A stretch of DNA of 64,000 bases from Ectopseudomonas composti (GCF_001567565.1 NZ_LSSW01000022.1:186001-250000); one strand, 5' to 3'. Numbered from the stretch's first letter, positions 1 to 9,560 are shown. Numbers and translations are program-made. The notes: a model not told the origin generated them from the letters alone.

Positions 1-119
1 TTGGGCTTCTGGGGCGGTACAGTAACAGCTTGTATCGGCAGGAAAAAGAGTGCCGTGGCGGGCGGTCGCCCGTGACGCTTTGGCATACACTTGCAGCAGA
101 CGTCACGAGGGCACGAACT

Positions 120-1562
120 TTGTCGGAACATAGCCATGGTCTGCAGTCATGGATTGATCGCTTCAACCAAGCCGAACTGCCCGCGCTGGCCTCGGTGGTA
201 CAGGATCTACAGCGCCTGGCGCAGCAGGAGTCTGCCTCGGTACAGCAACTGGCCGATGTGTTACTGCGTGATGCCGCGCTGACCTCCAAGGTGCTGCGGG
301 TGGCCAACAGCGTTTATTACAACCCCTCGCAAGAAGCCATCAAGACCATTTCGCGGGCCATCGTGCTGATCGGTTTCGACAACGTTCGGCTGATCTGTCT
401 TTCCGTCAGTCTGATCGACGGTTTGCTTACCCGCGCGCCACGTGAACAACTGCAGACGCTGCTCGCGCGTTCCTTTCACGCTGCCGTGCAGGCACGCAAC
501 ATGGCCAGCTATGTGATTGCCGGGCATGCCGAAGAGGTGTTCATCGCGGCGTTGCTGCATCACCTGGGCGAGCTCGCGTTCTGGGGCTGTGGCGGGGCGC
601 AGGCCGACGAGCTGGCCGCTGCTCTTGAGCGCCCGGGTGTCGATGCCGATGAGGCCGTGCGCGAAATACTCGGTACCAGCTTCCGGCAACTGACCCAGGC
701 ACTGCTGAAAAGCTGGAGTCTGGGTGAGACCGCCAGCCTGGCACAGGCCGGCGCCAGCCCTCATGATCCGGCGGCTTATGCGGTACAGCTGGGAGTGCGC
801 ATCAGCGAGGCAGCGCTCGAAGGCTGGGACTGCGCGGAGATGGACAGTGCTATGGGCAAGGTGGCCGCCTTTATCGGTCTGGCGCCGGAAGAAGCCCTGC
901 AGCAGGTGTTGGCCAGCGCAGACGAGGCGGTCAAGGTCGCCTCGACCTTCGGTGCCAGCAAGCTTTGCAAGCTGATCCCCAGCACTGACCCCGAGCATAT
1001 TCGTCAACAGCAGGAGGCGCGCCGCGCGCAGTTGTTGCAGCCGGATCTGCTGGTGATGCAGCAGGCCCTGCAGGATCTCGGGTTGATGGTTAGTGCCAGA
1101 GGCGACGTCGGTTTGGTGCTCGATACCCTGTTGCAAGGTCTGCACCGCGGCGCCGGCCTGGAGCGGGTGATGCTCACGGTGCTGGCCGATGGGCAAAGCC
1201 GCTTTCGCGCCAAGCGGGTAATAGGTGAGAAGACTCAGCACTGGCTGGAGGACTTCGTGCTGCCGGCCGAACAGGCGGAGCAGCCGCATATCTTCAGTTA
1301 TGCGTTGCGCCATCGTGAGGCGATCTGGATGGGCGTGCCCGCCAGCTACAACCTGGCCGAGCTGGTGACCCAGCCAATTCGACGCAGCCTCGGCGGCGGC
1401 ATGTTCTTCATCGCACCGATCCTCGCCGGTACGCGGGAGATCGGGGTGCTCTATGCCGATAGTCGATTGTCCGGGCGAGCGCTACGGCATGAGCAGTTCG
1501 TGGCGTTTCAGCGCTTCACGCAACTGACCGGCCGCTGCCTGGAAGCGATCAGCAAGCGCTGA
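120..1562 (+). CDS. HDOD domain protein with C-terminal GAF-like domain
   Basis: A 480-residue cytoplasmic signalling protein. The first ~250 residues look like an HDOD domain: an all-helical fold related to HD phosphohydrolases that usually lacks the catalytic His-Asp pair, with the conserved stretch LLRDAALTSKVLRVANSVYY near the N-terminus. The last ~160 residues resemble a GAF domain ending in IGVLYADSR. HDOD proteins usually act as scaffolds or regulators in motility and cyclic-nucleotide signalling, so the ligand and partner here are unknown. The frame is open to a TTG at 30, but TTG 120 follows a GAGG about 9 bases upstream and the family similarity begins just after it, so I prefer 120. 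A GTG at 72 is also possible. The stop abuts that of mltD on the other strand within the palindrome TGATCA. Confidence 0.85.
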   Translation: MSEHSHGLQSWIDRFNQAELPALASVVQDLQRLAQQESASVQQLADVLLRDAALTSKVLRVANSVYYNPSQEAIKTISRAIVLIGFDNVRLICLSVSLIDGLLTRAPREQLQTLLARSFHAAVQARNMASYVIAGHAEEVFIAALLHHLGELAFWGCGGAQADELAAALERPGVDADEAVREILGTSFRQLTQALLKSWSLGETASLAQAGASPHDPAAYAVQLGVRISEAALEGWDCAEMDSAMGKVAAFIGLAPEEALQQVLASADEAVKVASTFGASKLCKLIPSTDPEHIRQQQEARRAQLLQPDLLVMQQALQDLGLMVSARGDVGLVLDTLLQGLHRGAGLERVMLTVLADGQSRFRAKRVIGEKTQHWLEDFVLPAEQAEQPHIFSYALRHREAIWMGVPASYNLAELVTQPIRRSLGGGMFFIAPILAGTREIGVLYADSRLSGRALRHEQFVAFQRFTQLTGRCLEAISKR

Positions 1563-3137
1563 TCAGGGCAGGTAGAGGGTCAGCATTTCGCCTGGGCGCA
1601 GGGTTTCGGTGCGCGGATTCCAGGCTTGCAGGCGCTTGAGGTCGATCTTGAAGCGCTTGGCGATCACGTACAGCGAATCGCCGTGCTGCACGCGGTAGTA
1701 GGTGGCCTTGTCGTGCGCGCGCGAGCTGCTGCGAGTGTTGCTGGCGACCTGCGCGCCGTTATCTGCCGCCGCCAGACTGAGCACCTGGCCGACTTTCAGC
1801 TGATTGCCTTGCAGCTTGTTCCAGCGCTTCAGGTCATGCACCGCAACCTGGTTGGCGCGAGCGATCTGCCACAGGCTGTCGCCGTTCTTCACCTGATAGG
1901 TGCGCCTGCTCGTGCTCTGGGCGACGTTACGCTGTTGATACAGCGGCTCGCTCGGCTGGGCGCCGGGTTTGCCCGGAATGGTCAGCTCCTGGCCGATGCT
2001 CAGGTTGTTGCTGCTCAGGCGGTTGACGTCCTTGAGCATGCTGACGGTCAGGTGATTGCGATTGGCAATGGCATGCAGGCTGTCGCCGGAGCGTACGGTG
2101 TAGGTCTGCCAGTCGACCAGCTCCTGTGGCTTCATCAGGGCCAGGTTGGCGCTGAGCATTTCCGCCTTGTCGGTCGGTACCAGCAGGTGCTGCGGGCCAT
2201 CCAGGGTGATGCCGCGCTTGTAGGCGGGGTTCAGTTGCAGCAGTTCCTCTTCGTCCAGGTCGGCCAGCTTGGCCACGCGGGACAGGTCCATGTGCTGCTT
2301 GATGGCGATCTGTTCGAAGTAGGGTGCGTCGGCGATCGGCGCCAGGTTTACGCCGTAGGCTTCCGGGGTCAGGATGACCTGCGACAGCGCCAGCAGTTTG
2401 GGCACGTAGTCTTCGGTTTCCTTGGGCAGCGACAGGTTCCAGTAGTCGCTGGGCAGGCCGAGCTTCTCGTTGCGCTCGATGGCGCGGCTGACGCGGCCTT
2501 CGCCTGCGTTGTACGCGGCCAGGGCGAGCAGCCAGTCGCCATTGAACATCTCGTGCAGGCGGCTCAGGTAGTTGAGTGCCGCCTGAGTCGACGCGGTGAC
2601 GTCACGGCGGCCGTCGTACCAGTTGGTCTGACGCAGGTTGTAATGGCGGCCGGTGGACGGGATGAACTGCCAGAGACCGACGGCATGCGCCGACGAATAA
2701 GCCTGTGGGTCGTAGGCACTTTCGATGACCGGCAGCAGCGCCAGCTCCATTGGCATGTCGCGCTCGGCCAGGCGCTCGACGATGTAGTGGATATAAGGTG
2801 CGCTGCGTTCGCTGACGGTGTTGACGTGTTTGGGATTGCTGGCGTACCAGAGGCGCACGCGCTCGATACGCGGGTTGATGCCGATTTCATCCTGCAGCTT
2901 GAAACCGTCGCGCACCCGTTCCCAGATATCGCTGTATTCACGTGGCTTGGTTGGGTTGCTGAGCCACTCGGGCTCACGCTCCAGGCCGACCGCGCGCGAG
3001 GTGTCGGTCGCCTGATCCGGGGTGTCGCTGGGGAGGCTCTGACAGCCGGCCAGGATCATGCTGCACATCACCGCGAGCGTTCGAGCGCCTCGCGCCAATG
3101 CCTTTATATTCAATGGCTTGCGTGATGTTGAAGGCAT
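1563..3137 (-). CDS. mltD: Membrane-bound lytic murein transglycosylase D
   Basis: A 524-residue lipoprotein that cleaves the MurNAc-GlcNAc bond of peptidoglycan to give 1,6-anhydro ends. A signal peptide with lipobox LAGC (Cys32) predicts outer-membrane anchoring. The SLT domain follows, with catalytic Glu139 in LLPVIESAYDP and the family motif AVGLWQFIPSTGRHYNL. Three C-terminal LysM repeats bind glycan (GDSLHAIA, GDSLWQIA, GDSLYVIA). Family members carry between two and several LysM units, so the protein looks complete. The neighbouring gloB matches the order I know from P. aeruginosa. The ribosome-binding site before ATG 3137 is weak. Confidence 0.95.
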   Translation of the reverse strand: MPSTSRKPLNIKALARGARTLAVMCSMILAGCQSLPSDTPDQATDTSRAVGLEREPEWLSNPTKPREYSDIWERVRDGFKLQDEIGINPRIERVRLWYASNPKHVNTVSERSAPYIHYIVERLAERDMPMELALLPVIESAYDPQAYSSAHAVGLWQFIPSTGRHYNLRQTNWYDGRRDVTASTQAALNYLSRLHEMFNGDWLLALAAYNAGEGRVSRAIERNEKLGLPSDYWNLSLPKETEDYVPKLLALSQVILTPEAYGVNLAPIADAPYFEQIAIKQHMDLSRVAKLADLDEEELLQLNPAYKRGITLDGPQHLLVPTDKAEMLSANLALMKPQELVDWQTYTVRSGDSLHAIANRNHLTVSMLKDVNRLSSNNLSIGQELTIPGKPGAQPSEPLYQQRNVAQSTSRRTYQVKNGDSLWQIARANQVAVHDLKRWNKLQGNQLKVGQVLSLAAADNGAQVASNTRSSSRAHDKATYYRVQHGDSLYVIAKRFKIDLKRLQAWNPRTETLRPGEMLTLYLP

Positions 3138-3247
3138 TGGGTGAGGTGTATGTCCCGGCGAAAAGATCGGGCGATTCTAGGAACCGGGCCGGGGGTGGTC
3201 AAGTTTTCGCCAGTTTTTTGCGGGCCTGTCGACCTTTTCCTCAGCCG

Positions 3248-4021
3248 CTAAAAAGTGTCTTTCCAGGCACGCAGACTAGCGAATACGGCGCTTGGCTCGC
3301 ACGATTGCCGGTCGTCGCGTCCCTCGGTCGCAGCGACGATCGACGGCTCGCTGGCGCGCAGGAAGGGGTTGGTGGCCAGCTCCAGTTCGATGGTCGACGG
3401 CAGGCTGATACGCCCTTCTTCGCGCCAGCGGGTCACTTCGGCCAGGCGCTCGTTCAGCTGCTGGTTGTCTGGCTCCACGGCATGGGCAAAGCGCAGATTG
3501 CTCAAGGTGTATTCATGGGTGCAATACACCCGCGTGCGAGCGGGCAGGGCCGCCAGGCGGCTCAGGGATCGATGCATCTGTTGCGGGGTCCCCTCGAACA
3601 GGCGACCGCAGCCGCCTGCGAACAGGGTGTCGCCGCAGAACAGCAGGTTCTGCTCAGCATGGTAGAAGGCGATATGGCCGAGGGTGTGACCAGGCACGGC
3701 CATGACCTTGAAGCGCAGACCCAGTACTTCGATCTCGTCGTCATCGTTCAGGGCGATGTCGCGCGCCGGAATCTTTTCCGTCGCCGGGCCGGCGACACGT
3801 GCGCCGCTGGCTTTTTTCAGCGCTTCGACGCCGCCGACGTGATCGAAGTGGTGATGAGTGATCAAGATATCACTGAGCGTCCAGTCAGGATGGGCTTGCA
3901 GCCAGGCCAGGACGGGCGCCGCATCACCGGGATCGACCACCGCGCAGCGCCTGCTGCGGGCGTCTTGCAGCAGCCAGATATAGTTGTCATTGAAGGCAGG
4001 TAGCGCGTCGATCTGGATCAT
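3248..4021 (-). CDS. gloB: Hydroxyacylglutathione hydrolase (glyoxalase II)
   Basis: A 257-residue cytoplasmic metallo-beta-lactamase-fold enzyme. It hydrolyses S-D-lactoylglutathione to D-lactate and glutathione, the second step of methylglyoxal detoxification. The binuclear metal motif HxHxDH is at residues 56-61 ([10 protein letters not shown]). Further metal ligands lie in the VPGHTLGH segment and [13 protein letters not shown]. The C-terminal glyoxalase II domain has the expected [13 protein letters not shown]. Length is normal for GloB. It diverges from the methyltransferase gene over a gap of about 70 bases that must hold both promoters. Confidence 0.95.
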   Translation of the reverse strand: MIQIDALPAFNDNYIWLLQDARSRRCAVVDPGDAAPVLAWLQAHPDWTLSDILITHHHFDHVGGVEALKKASGARVAGPATEKIPARDIALNDDDEIEVLGLRFKVMAVPGHTLGHIAFYHAEQNLLFCGDTLFAGGCGRLFEGTPQQMHRSLSRLAALPARTRVYCTHEYTLSNLRFAHAVEPDNQQLNERLAEVTRWREEGRISLPSTIELELATNPFLRASEPSIVAATEGRDDRQSCEPSAVFASLRAWKDTF

Positions 4022-4093
4022 TGCGGGTCGCTAAGCGGGTGATAAAGGTGCATCTTAGACACGACATGCGGAACCTGTCATGTGGAGGCAGCG

Positions 4094-4852
4094 ATGACTG
4101 ATCAGGCATTCGCCCAGGCCGATCCTGAGTGGCTCAAGCTTGTGGGTGAGGCGCGCCAATGGCTGGCCGGGCCGCTCGGGCAGCTGTTGCTGGAAGAGGA
4201 GCGGCGCTTGCTGGAGGAAGAGCTGGCGCGTTTTTTTGGCGGCTATCTGGTGAGCTACGGGCCCGGTGCCGAAGGGCCGCCCAAGGCCGGGCAGATCCAA
4301 CACAACGTGCGCCTCGGCGCGCCAATGCCCGGTGTGCAGATCGTCTGCGAGGAGCAATCTTGGCCACTGGGTGAGCACGCCGCCGACGTTGTGGTGTTGC
4401 AGCATGGCCTGGATTTCAGTCTGTCGCCCCATGGCCTGTTGCGTGAGGCGGCGCGCAGCGTAAGGCCTGGCGGGCATCTGTTGATTCTGGGGATTCATCC
4501 CTGGAGTACCTGGGGCGTACGTCGCCTGTTCGCCCAGGATGGTCTGGCCAAGGCGCGCTGTATTGCCCCGAGCCGTGTCACGGACTGGCTCAGCCTGCTG
4601 GGCTTTGCGTTGGAGAAACGCCGGTTCGGGTGCTATCGTCCGCCGCTCGCGTCGCTGGCCTGGCAAATGCGTCTGCGCCGAATGGAGCGCTGGGGCGACG
4701 CCTGGCAGCTGCCGGGCGCCGGTTTTTACCTGCTGGTGGCGCGCAAGCTGGTAGTCGGTTTGCGCCCGCTGCGGCAATCGCGCCGTGAGCCGATGGGCAA
4801 GCTGCTGCCGATGCCGGTGGCCAAGGTCAGCCGGCGTGATCTCGATAACTGA
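4094..4852 (+). CDS. Class I SAM-dependent methyltransferase domain protein
   Basis: A 252-residue protein with the Methyltransf_11 type of layout. The SAM-binding glycine loop is poorly conserved. Visible landmarks are VVVLQHGLDFS followed by VRPGGHLLILGIHPWSTWG, the motif after strand 4 in this family. The same gene lies between gloB and rnhA in other pseudomonads. I know no defined substrate; many of these are annotated only as methyltransferase domain proteins. ATG 4094 is chosen because GGAGG sits 6 bases upstream, although an in-frame GTG at 4082 lies before it. Confidence 0.85.
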   Translation: MTDQAFAQADPEWLKLVGEARQWLAGPLGQLLLEEERRLLEEELARFFGGYLVSYGPGAEGPPKAGQIQHNVRLGAPMPGVQIVCEEQSWPLGEHAADVVVLQHGLDFSLSPHGLLREAARSVRPGGHLLILGIHPWSTWGVRRLFAQDGLAKARCIAPSRVTDWLSLLGFALEKRRFGCYRPPLASLAWQMRLRRMERWGDAWQLPGAGFYLLVARKLVVGLRPLRQSRREPMGKLLPMPVAKVSRRDLDN

Positions 4853-4894
4853 GGGCCATGTTCCCGGTTAGTCAATTCTGTTCAGAGCTTATGA

Positions 4895-5347
4895 ATGTCC
4901 GAAACCGATGATGTGGTGATCTACACCGACGGCGCCTGCAAAGGCAATCCTGGTCCTGGTGGCTGGGGCGCGCTGCTGGTCTACAAGGGCGTGGAAAAGG
5001 AACTCTGGGGCGGCGACCCCAACACCACCAACAACCGGATGGAGCTGATGGCCGCGATTGCCGGCCTGATCGCACTGACGCGGCCTTGTACGGTCAAGCT
5101 GGTGACCGACTCGCAATATGTAATGAAGGGCATCCAGGAATGGCTGCCGAACTGGAAGAAGCGCGGCTGGAAAACGGCTTCTAAAGAGCCGGTGAAGAAT
5201 GCCGACCTCTGGCAGAAGCTGGATGAGGAAGTCAATCGTCATCAGGTGAGCTGGCAGTGGGTGCGCGGGCATACCGGACATCCTGGCAACGAGCGAGCCG
5301 ACCAGTTGGCCAATCGAGGGGTCGACGAGGTGCGCTCGGCGCGTTGA
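4895..5347 (+). CDS. rnhA: Ribonuclease HI
   Basis: A 150-residue cytoplasmic endonuclease that degrades the RNA strand of RNA-DNA hybrids (Okazaki primers, R-loops). The catalytic acidic residues are visible: Asp12 in [16 protein letters not shown], Glu50 in NNRMELMA, Asp72 in VTDSQYV and a late Asp in ERADQLA. The basic protrusion ([12 protein letters not shown]) marks it as E. coli-type RNase HI. Length is typical. dnaQ follows on the same strand about 75 bases later, an old proteobacterial gene pair. Confidence 0.97.
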   Translation: MSETDDVVIYTDGACKGNPGPGGWGALLVYKGVEKELWGGDPNTTNNRMELMAAIAGLIALTRPCTVKLVTDSQYVMKGIQEWLPNWKKRGWKTASKEPVKNADLWQKLDEEVNRHQVSWQWVRGHTGHPGNERADQLANRGVDEVRSAR

Positions 5348-5421
5348 GCCGTGGCGCGCGAGCTGAGTTAAGATGCCGCGCTTGAATGTGCGACAACCCG
5401 GATAGATGAGAGAGGCAAGGC

Positions 5422-6180
5422 GTGACAACCGATAACACCGTCAAGCGCTACGTGGTGCTGGATACCGAAACCACCGGCATGCCGGTCACCGACGGGCACC
5501 GTATCATCGAGATCGGTTGTGTCGAGTTGTTGGGGCGGCGCCTGACCGGGCGTCACTTTCACGTCTACCTCAACCCGGATCGCGAGATCGACGAAGGCGC
5601 CATCGCGGTTCACGGCATCACCAACGAATACGTAGCCGACAAGCCGCGCTTCAGGGAGGTCGCCGATGAGTTCTACGAATTCATCAAGGGCGCCCAGCTG
5701 ATCATCCACAACGCGGCGTTCGACGTTGGCTTCATCAACAACGAGTTCGCCCTGCTGGGGCAGAGCGAGCGCGCCGACGTCAGCGACTATTGCTCGGTGC
5801 TCGATACCCTGATGATGGCGCGCGAACGCCATCCGGGGCAGCGCAACAGCCTGGACGCACTGTGCAAGCGTTACGGCGTCGACAACTCCAACCGCGAACT
5901 GCACGGCGCCTTGCTCGACTCGGAGATTCTGGCCGACGTCTACCTGGCGATGACGGGTGGGCAGACCAACCTGTCTCTGGCCGGTGAAGGCTCCGATGGC
6001 GATGGCAGCGGGCGTCAGCAGGCCACTCCGATCCGCCGCCTGGACGCTTCGCGCCCGCGCACGCGGGTCATTCGCGCCAACGAAGACGAGCTCGCGGCGC
6101 ACATGGCGCGTCTGGCAGTGATCGAGAAATCCGCTGGCGGCCCGTCGTTGTGGGCGCAGCTGGAAAAAGCGCCGGAATAA
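5422..6180 (+). CDS. dnaQ: DNA polymerase III epsilon subunit (3'-5' proofreading exonuclease)
   Basis: A 252-residue subunit of the replicative polymerase core. DEDDh exonuclease motifs are seen: Exo I with Asp14/Glu16 in VLDTETTG, Exo II in IIHNAAFDVGF, and Exo III in HGALLDSEILADVY. The C-terminal tail after about residue 190 is low in conservation, ending in a segment that fits the clamp- and alpha-binding region. The start is GTG 5422, preceded by GAGAGGCAAGG. It follows rnhA. Confidence 0.97.
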   Translation: MTTDNTVKRYVVLDTETTGMPVTDGHRIIEIGCVELLGRRLTGRHFHVYLNPDREIDEGAIAVHGITNEYVADKPRFREVADEFYEFIKGAQLIIHNAAFDVGFINNEFALLGQSERADVSDYCSVLDTLMMARERHPGQRNSLDALCKRYGVDNSNRELHGALLDSEILADVYLAMTGGQTNLSLAGEGSDGDGSGRQQATPIRRLDASRPRTRVIRANEDELAAHMARLAVIEKSAGGPSLWAQLEKAPE

Positions 6181-6232
6181 CCGAACAGCGCAATTGCGAC
6201 CTTTTCTTATAGCGTGATGCACAGGGGGTTCC

Positions 6233-6269
6233 GCCCATCAGGGGGAGCCTCTAACCTGAGCTGATGGGC
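6233..6269 (+). promoter_or_regulatory. Perfect 9-bp inverted repeat upstream of the lysine decarboxylase gene
   Basis: GCCCATCAG (6233-6241) and CTGATGGGC (6261-6269) are exact reverse complements separated by 19 bases, ending 32 bases before the ATG at 6302. No T-run follows, so it is unlikely to be an intrinsic terminator for dnaQ. It may be an operator or a 5'-UTR hairpin. Confidence 0.45.
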
Positions 6270-6301
6270 AGGCCATGCCTGCCAGCCTTCAGGACGTCAC
6301 A

Positions 6302-8545
6302 ATGTATAAAGATCTCAAGTTTCCCGTCCTAATCGTGCATCGCGACATCAAGGCCGACACCGTGGCCGGTGATCGTGTGCGCGCCATCGCTCAGGAACTC
6401 ACCCAGGACGGTTTCAGTATTCTGCCCACGGCCAGCGCCGCCGAAGGGCGTATCGTTGCCTCCACTCATCACGGCCTGGCCTGCATTCTGGTGGCGGCCG
6501 AAGGCGCAGGGGAGAACAGCCGGCTGTTGCAGGACATGGTCGAGCTGATCCGCGTGGCGCGGGTACGGGCGCCGCAACTGCCGATCTTCGCCCTGGGCGA
6601 GCAGGTCACCATCGAGAATGCGCCGGCCGAGGCCATGGCCGATCTCAACCACCTGCGTGGCATCCTCTACCTCTACGAAGACACCGTGTCCTTCCTGGCC
6701 CGGCAGGTAGCGCGTGCGGCGCACAACTACCTCGACGGTCTGTTACCGCCGTTCTTCAAGGCGCTGGTGCAGCACACCGCGCAATCCAACTACTCCTGGC
6801 ACACACCCGGCCATGGCGGCGGCGTGGCCTACCGCAAGAGCCCGGTAGGGCAGGCCTTTCACCAGTTCTTTGGCGAGAACACCCTGCGTTCCGACCTGTC
6901 GGTATCGGTACCGGAGCTGGGCTCGCTGCTCGATCACACCGGGCCGTTGGCCGAGGCCGAGGCACGTGCGGCGCGCAATTTCGGCGCCGACCACACCTTC
7001 TTCGTGATCAACGGTACCTCGACGGCGAACAAGATCGTCTGGCATTCGATGGTCGGTCGCGACGACCTGGTACTGGTGGATCGCAACTGCCACAAGTCGA
7101 TCCTGCACTCGATCATCATGACCGGCGCCATTCCGCTTTACCTGTGCCCGGAGCGCAACGAGCTGGGCATCATCGGGCCGATTCCGCTCTCCGAGTTCAG
7201 CCGCGAGTCGATCCAGGCGAAGATCGACGCCAGCCCGCTGGCGCGTGGCCGCGCGCCCAAGGTCAAGCTGGCGGTGGTGACCAACTCCACTTACGACGGG
7301 CTCTGTTACAACGCCGAGATGGTCAAGCAGGCCCTTGGCGATTCGGTCGAAGTGCTGCACTTCGACGAAGCCTGGTATGCCTACGCCGCGTTCCACGAGT
7401 TCTACGCCGGCCGCTACGGCATGGGCACCCAGTGCGACGAACAGTCACCGTTGGTGTTCACCACCCATTCCACGCACAAGCTGCTGGCGGCCTTCAGTCA
7501 GGCCTCGATGATCCATGTGCAGGATGGCGGCCAGCGTCAGTTGGACCGCGACCGTTTCAACGAAGCCTTCATGATGCATATCTCTACCTCGCCGCAGTAC
7601 GGCATCATCGCCTCGCTGGACGTGGCCTCGGCGATGATGGAGGGCCCGGCCGGGCGTTCGCTGATTCAGGAGACGTTCGACGAAGCGCTGAGCTTCCGTC
7701 GTGCCCTGGCCAATGTGCGGCGCAACCTGAGTGCCGAGGACTGGTGGTTCAGCATTTGGCAGCCGGGTGAGGCCGATGGTGCCGACAGTCTGTCTACCGC
7801 TGATTGGGTGCTGCAGCCCGATGCCGACTGGCACGGTTTCGGCGAAGTGGCCAACGATTATGTGCTGCTCGATCCGATCAAGGTCACCCTGGTGATGCCG
7901 GGCCTCAACGCGGCCGGCAAGCTCGAGCAACAGGGGATTCCCGCTGCGGTGGTCAGCAAGTTCCTCTGGGAGCGAGGTCTGGTGGTGGAGAAGACCGGTC
8001 TTTACTCCTTCCTGGTGCTGTTCTCCATGGGCATCACCAAGGGCAAGTGGAGCACGCTGCTGACCGAGTTGCTGGAGTTCAAGCGCAGCTATGACGCCAA
8101 CCTGCCGCTGATCGATGTATTGCCCTCCATTGCCTATGCCGGCGGCGGGCGCTACCAGGGCATGGGGCTGCGTGATCTGTGCGATGCATTGCACGGCTGC
8201 TATCGCGAGAATGCCACGGCCAAAGCGCTGAAGAGCATGTACACGGCGCTGCCGGAACTGGCGATCAAACCGGCCGACGCCTACGACCGCCTGGTGCGCG
8301 GCGAGGTGGAGGCGGTGCCCATCGACCAGTTGCAGGGGCGTATCGCCGCCGTAATGCTGGTGCCCTATCCGCCGGGCATTCCGCTGATCATGCCGGGGGA
8401 ACGCTTCACCGCCGCCACGCGCTCGATCATTGATTACCTGGCCTTCGCCAGAACCTTCGATCAGGCATTCCCGGGTTTCGACATCGACGTGCACGGCCTG
8501 CAAACCGAAGCGGGTGAGTACTGCGTGAATTGTCTGGTGGAGTGA
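6302..8545 (+). CDS. ldcA: PLP-dependent lysine decarboxylase of the Orn/Lys/Arg decarboxylase class I family
   Basis: A 747-residue cytoplasmic fold-I PLP enzyme that forms a diamine from a basic amino acid. The N-terminal wing domain (receiver-like, about 1-130) is followed by the PLP domain with the Schiff-base lysine Lys393 in THSTHKLLAAF and the Asp/His pair in LHFDEAWYAYA. The length and the dnaQ neighbourhood match P. aeruginosa LdcA, which makes cadaverine in the arginine-decarboxylase-linked lysine route under ArgR control. That regulation is family knowledge and not shown here. Substrate choice among Lys, Orn and Arg is inferred. ATG 6302 is the family start; an upstream in-frame ATG at 6275 is unlikely. 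Confidence 0.85.
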   Translation: MYKDLKFPVLIVHRDIKADTVAGDRVRAIAQELTQDGFSILPTASAAEGRIVASTHHGLACILVAAEGAGENSRLLQDMVELIRVARVRAPQLPIFALGEQVTIENAPAEAMADLNHLRGILYLYEDTVSFLARQVARAAHNYLDGLLPPFFKALVQHTAQSNYSWHTPGHGGGVAYRKSPVGQAFHQFFGENTLRSDLSVSVPELGSLLDHTGPLAEAEARAARNFGADHTFFVINGTSTANKIVWHSMVGRDDLVLVDRNCHKSILHSIIMTGAIPLYLCPERNELGIIGPIPLSEFSRESIQAKIDASPLARGRAPKVKLAVVTNSTYDGLCYNAEMVKQALGDSVEVLHFDEAWYAYAAFHEFYAGRYGMGTQCDEQSPLVFTTHSTHKLLAAFSQASMIHVQDGGQRQLDRDRFNEAFMMHISTSPQYGIIASLDVASAMMEGPAGRSLIQETFDEALSFRRALANVRRNLSAEDWWFSIWQPGEADGADSLSTADWVLQPDADWHGFGEVANDYVLLDPIKVTLVMPGLNAAGKLEQQGIPAAVVSKFLWERGLVVEKTGLYSFLVLFSMGITKGKWSTLLTELLEFKRSYDANLPLIDVLPSIAYAGGGRYQGMGLRDLCDALHGCYRENATAKALKSMYTALPELAIKPADAYDRLVRGEVEAVPIDQLQGRIAAVMLVPYPPGIPLIMPGERFTAATRSIIDYLAFARTFDQAFPGFDIDVHGLQTEAGEYCVNCLVE

Positions 8546-8555
8546 GCTGGCTGCG

Positions 8556-8587
8556 GATCTGTCGAGGAATAAGATCCTCGACAGATC
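8556..8587 (+). terminator. Strong hairpin downstream of ldcA, terminator-like
   Basis: A perfect 13-bp stem (GATCTGTCGAGGA / TCCTCGACAGATC) with a 6-base loop lies 10 bases after the ldcA stop. The following bases (AATCTCTTATCTC) are only moderately T-rich, so it may terminate weakly or protect the 3' end. Confidence 0.5.
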
Positions 8588-8747
8588 AATCTCTTATCTC
8601 TGATATTCAAAGCAGTTGATAACGTCCGAGGCGTGCCCTGCGTCACAGTGGCAAGCATCGACTTTTATGGCGTGCTTGTTATAGTTGCTCGGTTATTAAT
8701 CACAAAATAAATATCATGCTGCCACGCTGCGGCTGAGGATGCCTGCC

Positions 8748-9560
8748 ATGTCCGACTACAAAGCCTTCCGCGTCGAGCTGGTGGACAAGATCGCCCATGT
8801 GCAGATCAACCGTCCGGAAAAGATCAACGCCATGAATGCCGACTTCTGGCGCGAGATCATCGAGATCTTCCAGTGGGTCGACGACAACGACGCGGTGCGT
8901 GTCGTGGTGCTCTCCGGTGCGGGCAAACACTTTTCTTCGGGCATCGACCTGATGCTGCTGGCATCGGTCGGCGCCCAGCTGGGCAAGGACGTGGGTCGCA
9001 ATGCCACGGCTCTGCGGCGCAAGATTCTCGAATTGCAGGCTTCATTCAACGCGGTCGACAACTGCCGTAAGCCGGTACTGGCCGCCATTCAGGGTTATTG
9101 CATCGGCGGCGCCATCGATCTGATCAGCGCTTGCGACATGCGCTACAGCACGGTCGATGCGCAGTTCTCGATCAAGGAAATCGACATGGGCATGGCCGCC
9201 GACGTCGGCACGCTGCAGCGCCTGCCGCGCATCATCGGAGACGGCATGATGCGCGAGCTGGCCTTTACCGGGCGCAGCATCGACGGCAATGAGGCTGCCC
9301 GTATAGGCCTGGTCAACCGTACCTATGAAAGCCACGAGGCGTTGCTTGGGGCAGTGATGGAGATTGCTGCGCAGATCGCCGCCAAGTCGCCGGTTGCGGT
9401 GCGCGGCACCAAGGAAATGATTCGCTATATGCGCGATCACCGGGTCGACGATGGCCTGGAATACATTGCCACCTGGAACGCCGCCATGCTGCAGTCGGAA
9501 GACCTGCGCCTGGCCATGACGGCGCATATGACCAAGCAGAAGCCGGAGTTTGCCGATTGA
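8748..9560 (+). CDS. Crotonase/enoyl-CoA hydratase-isomerase family protein
   Basis: A 270-residue crotonase-fold enzyme acting on acyl-CoA thioesters. Oxyanion-hole segments are visible: GAGKHFSSGIDL at about residue 60 and the glycine-rich IQGYCIGGAIDLISACDMR at about 115. The acidic residues in KEIDMGMAADVGTLQRLP resemble delta(3,5)-delta(2,4)-dienoyl-CoA isomerases (ECH1-like) more than FadB-type hydratases, but the exact reaction is not certain. ATG 8748 is preferred over 8739 because TGAGG lies about 11 bases before it and only 2 before the other. FimL follows after 37 bases, the order I know from P. aeruginosa PA1821-PA1822. The AT-rich stretch at about 8680-8720 probably holds its promoter. 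Confidence 0.9.
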   Translation: MSDYKAFRVELVDKIAHVQINRPEKINAMNADFWREIIEIFQWVDDNDAVRVVVLSGAGKHFSSGIDLMLLASVGAQLGKDVGRNATALRRKILELQASFNAVDNCRKPVLAAIQGYCIGGAIDLISACDMRYSTVDAQFSIKEIDMGMAADVGTLQRLPRIIGDGMMRELAFTGRSIDGNEAARIGLVNRTYESHEALLGAVMEIAAQIAAKSPVAVRGTKEMIRYMRDHRVDDGLEYIATWNAAMLQSEDLRLAMTAHMTKQKPEFAD

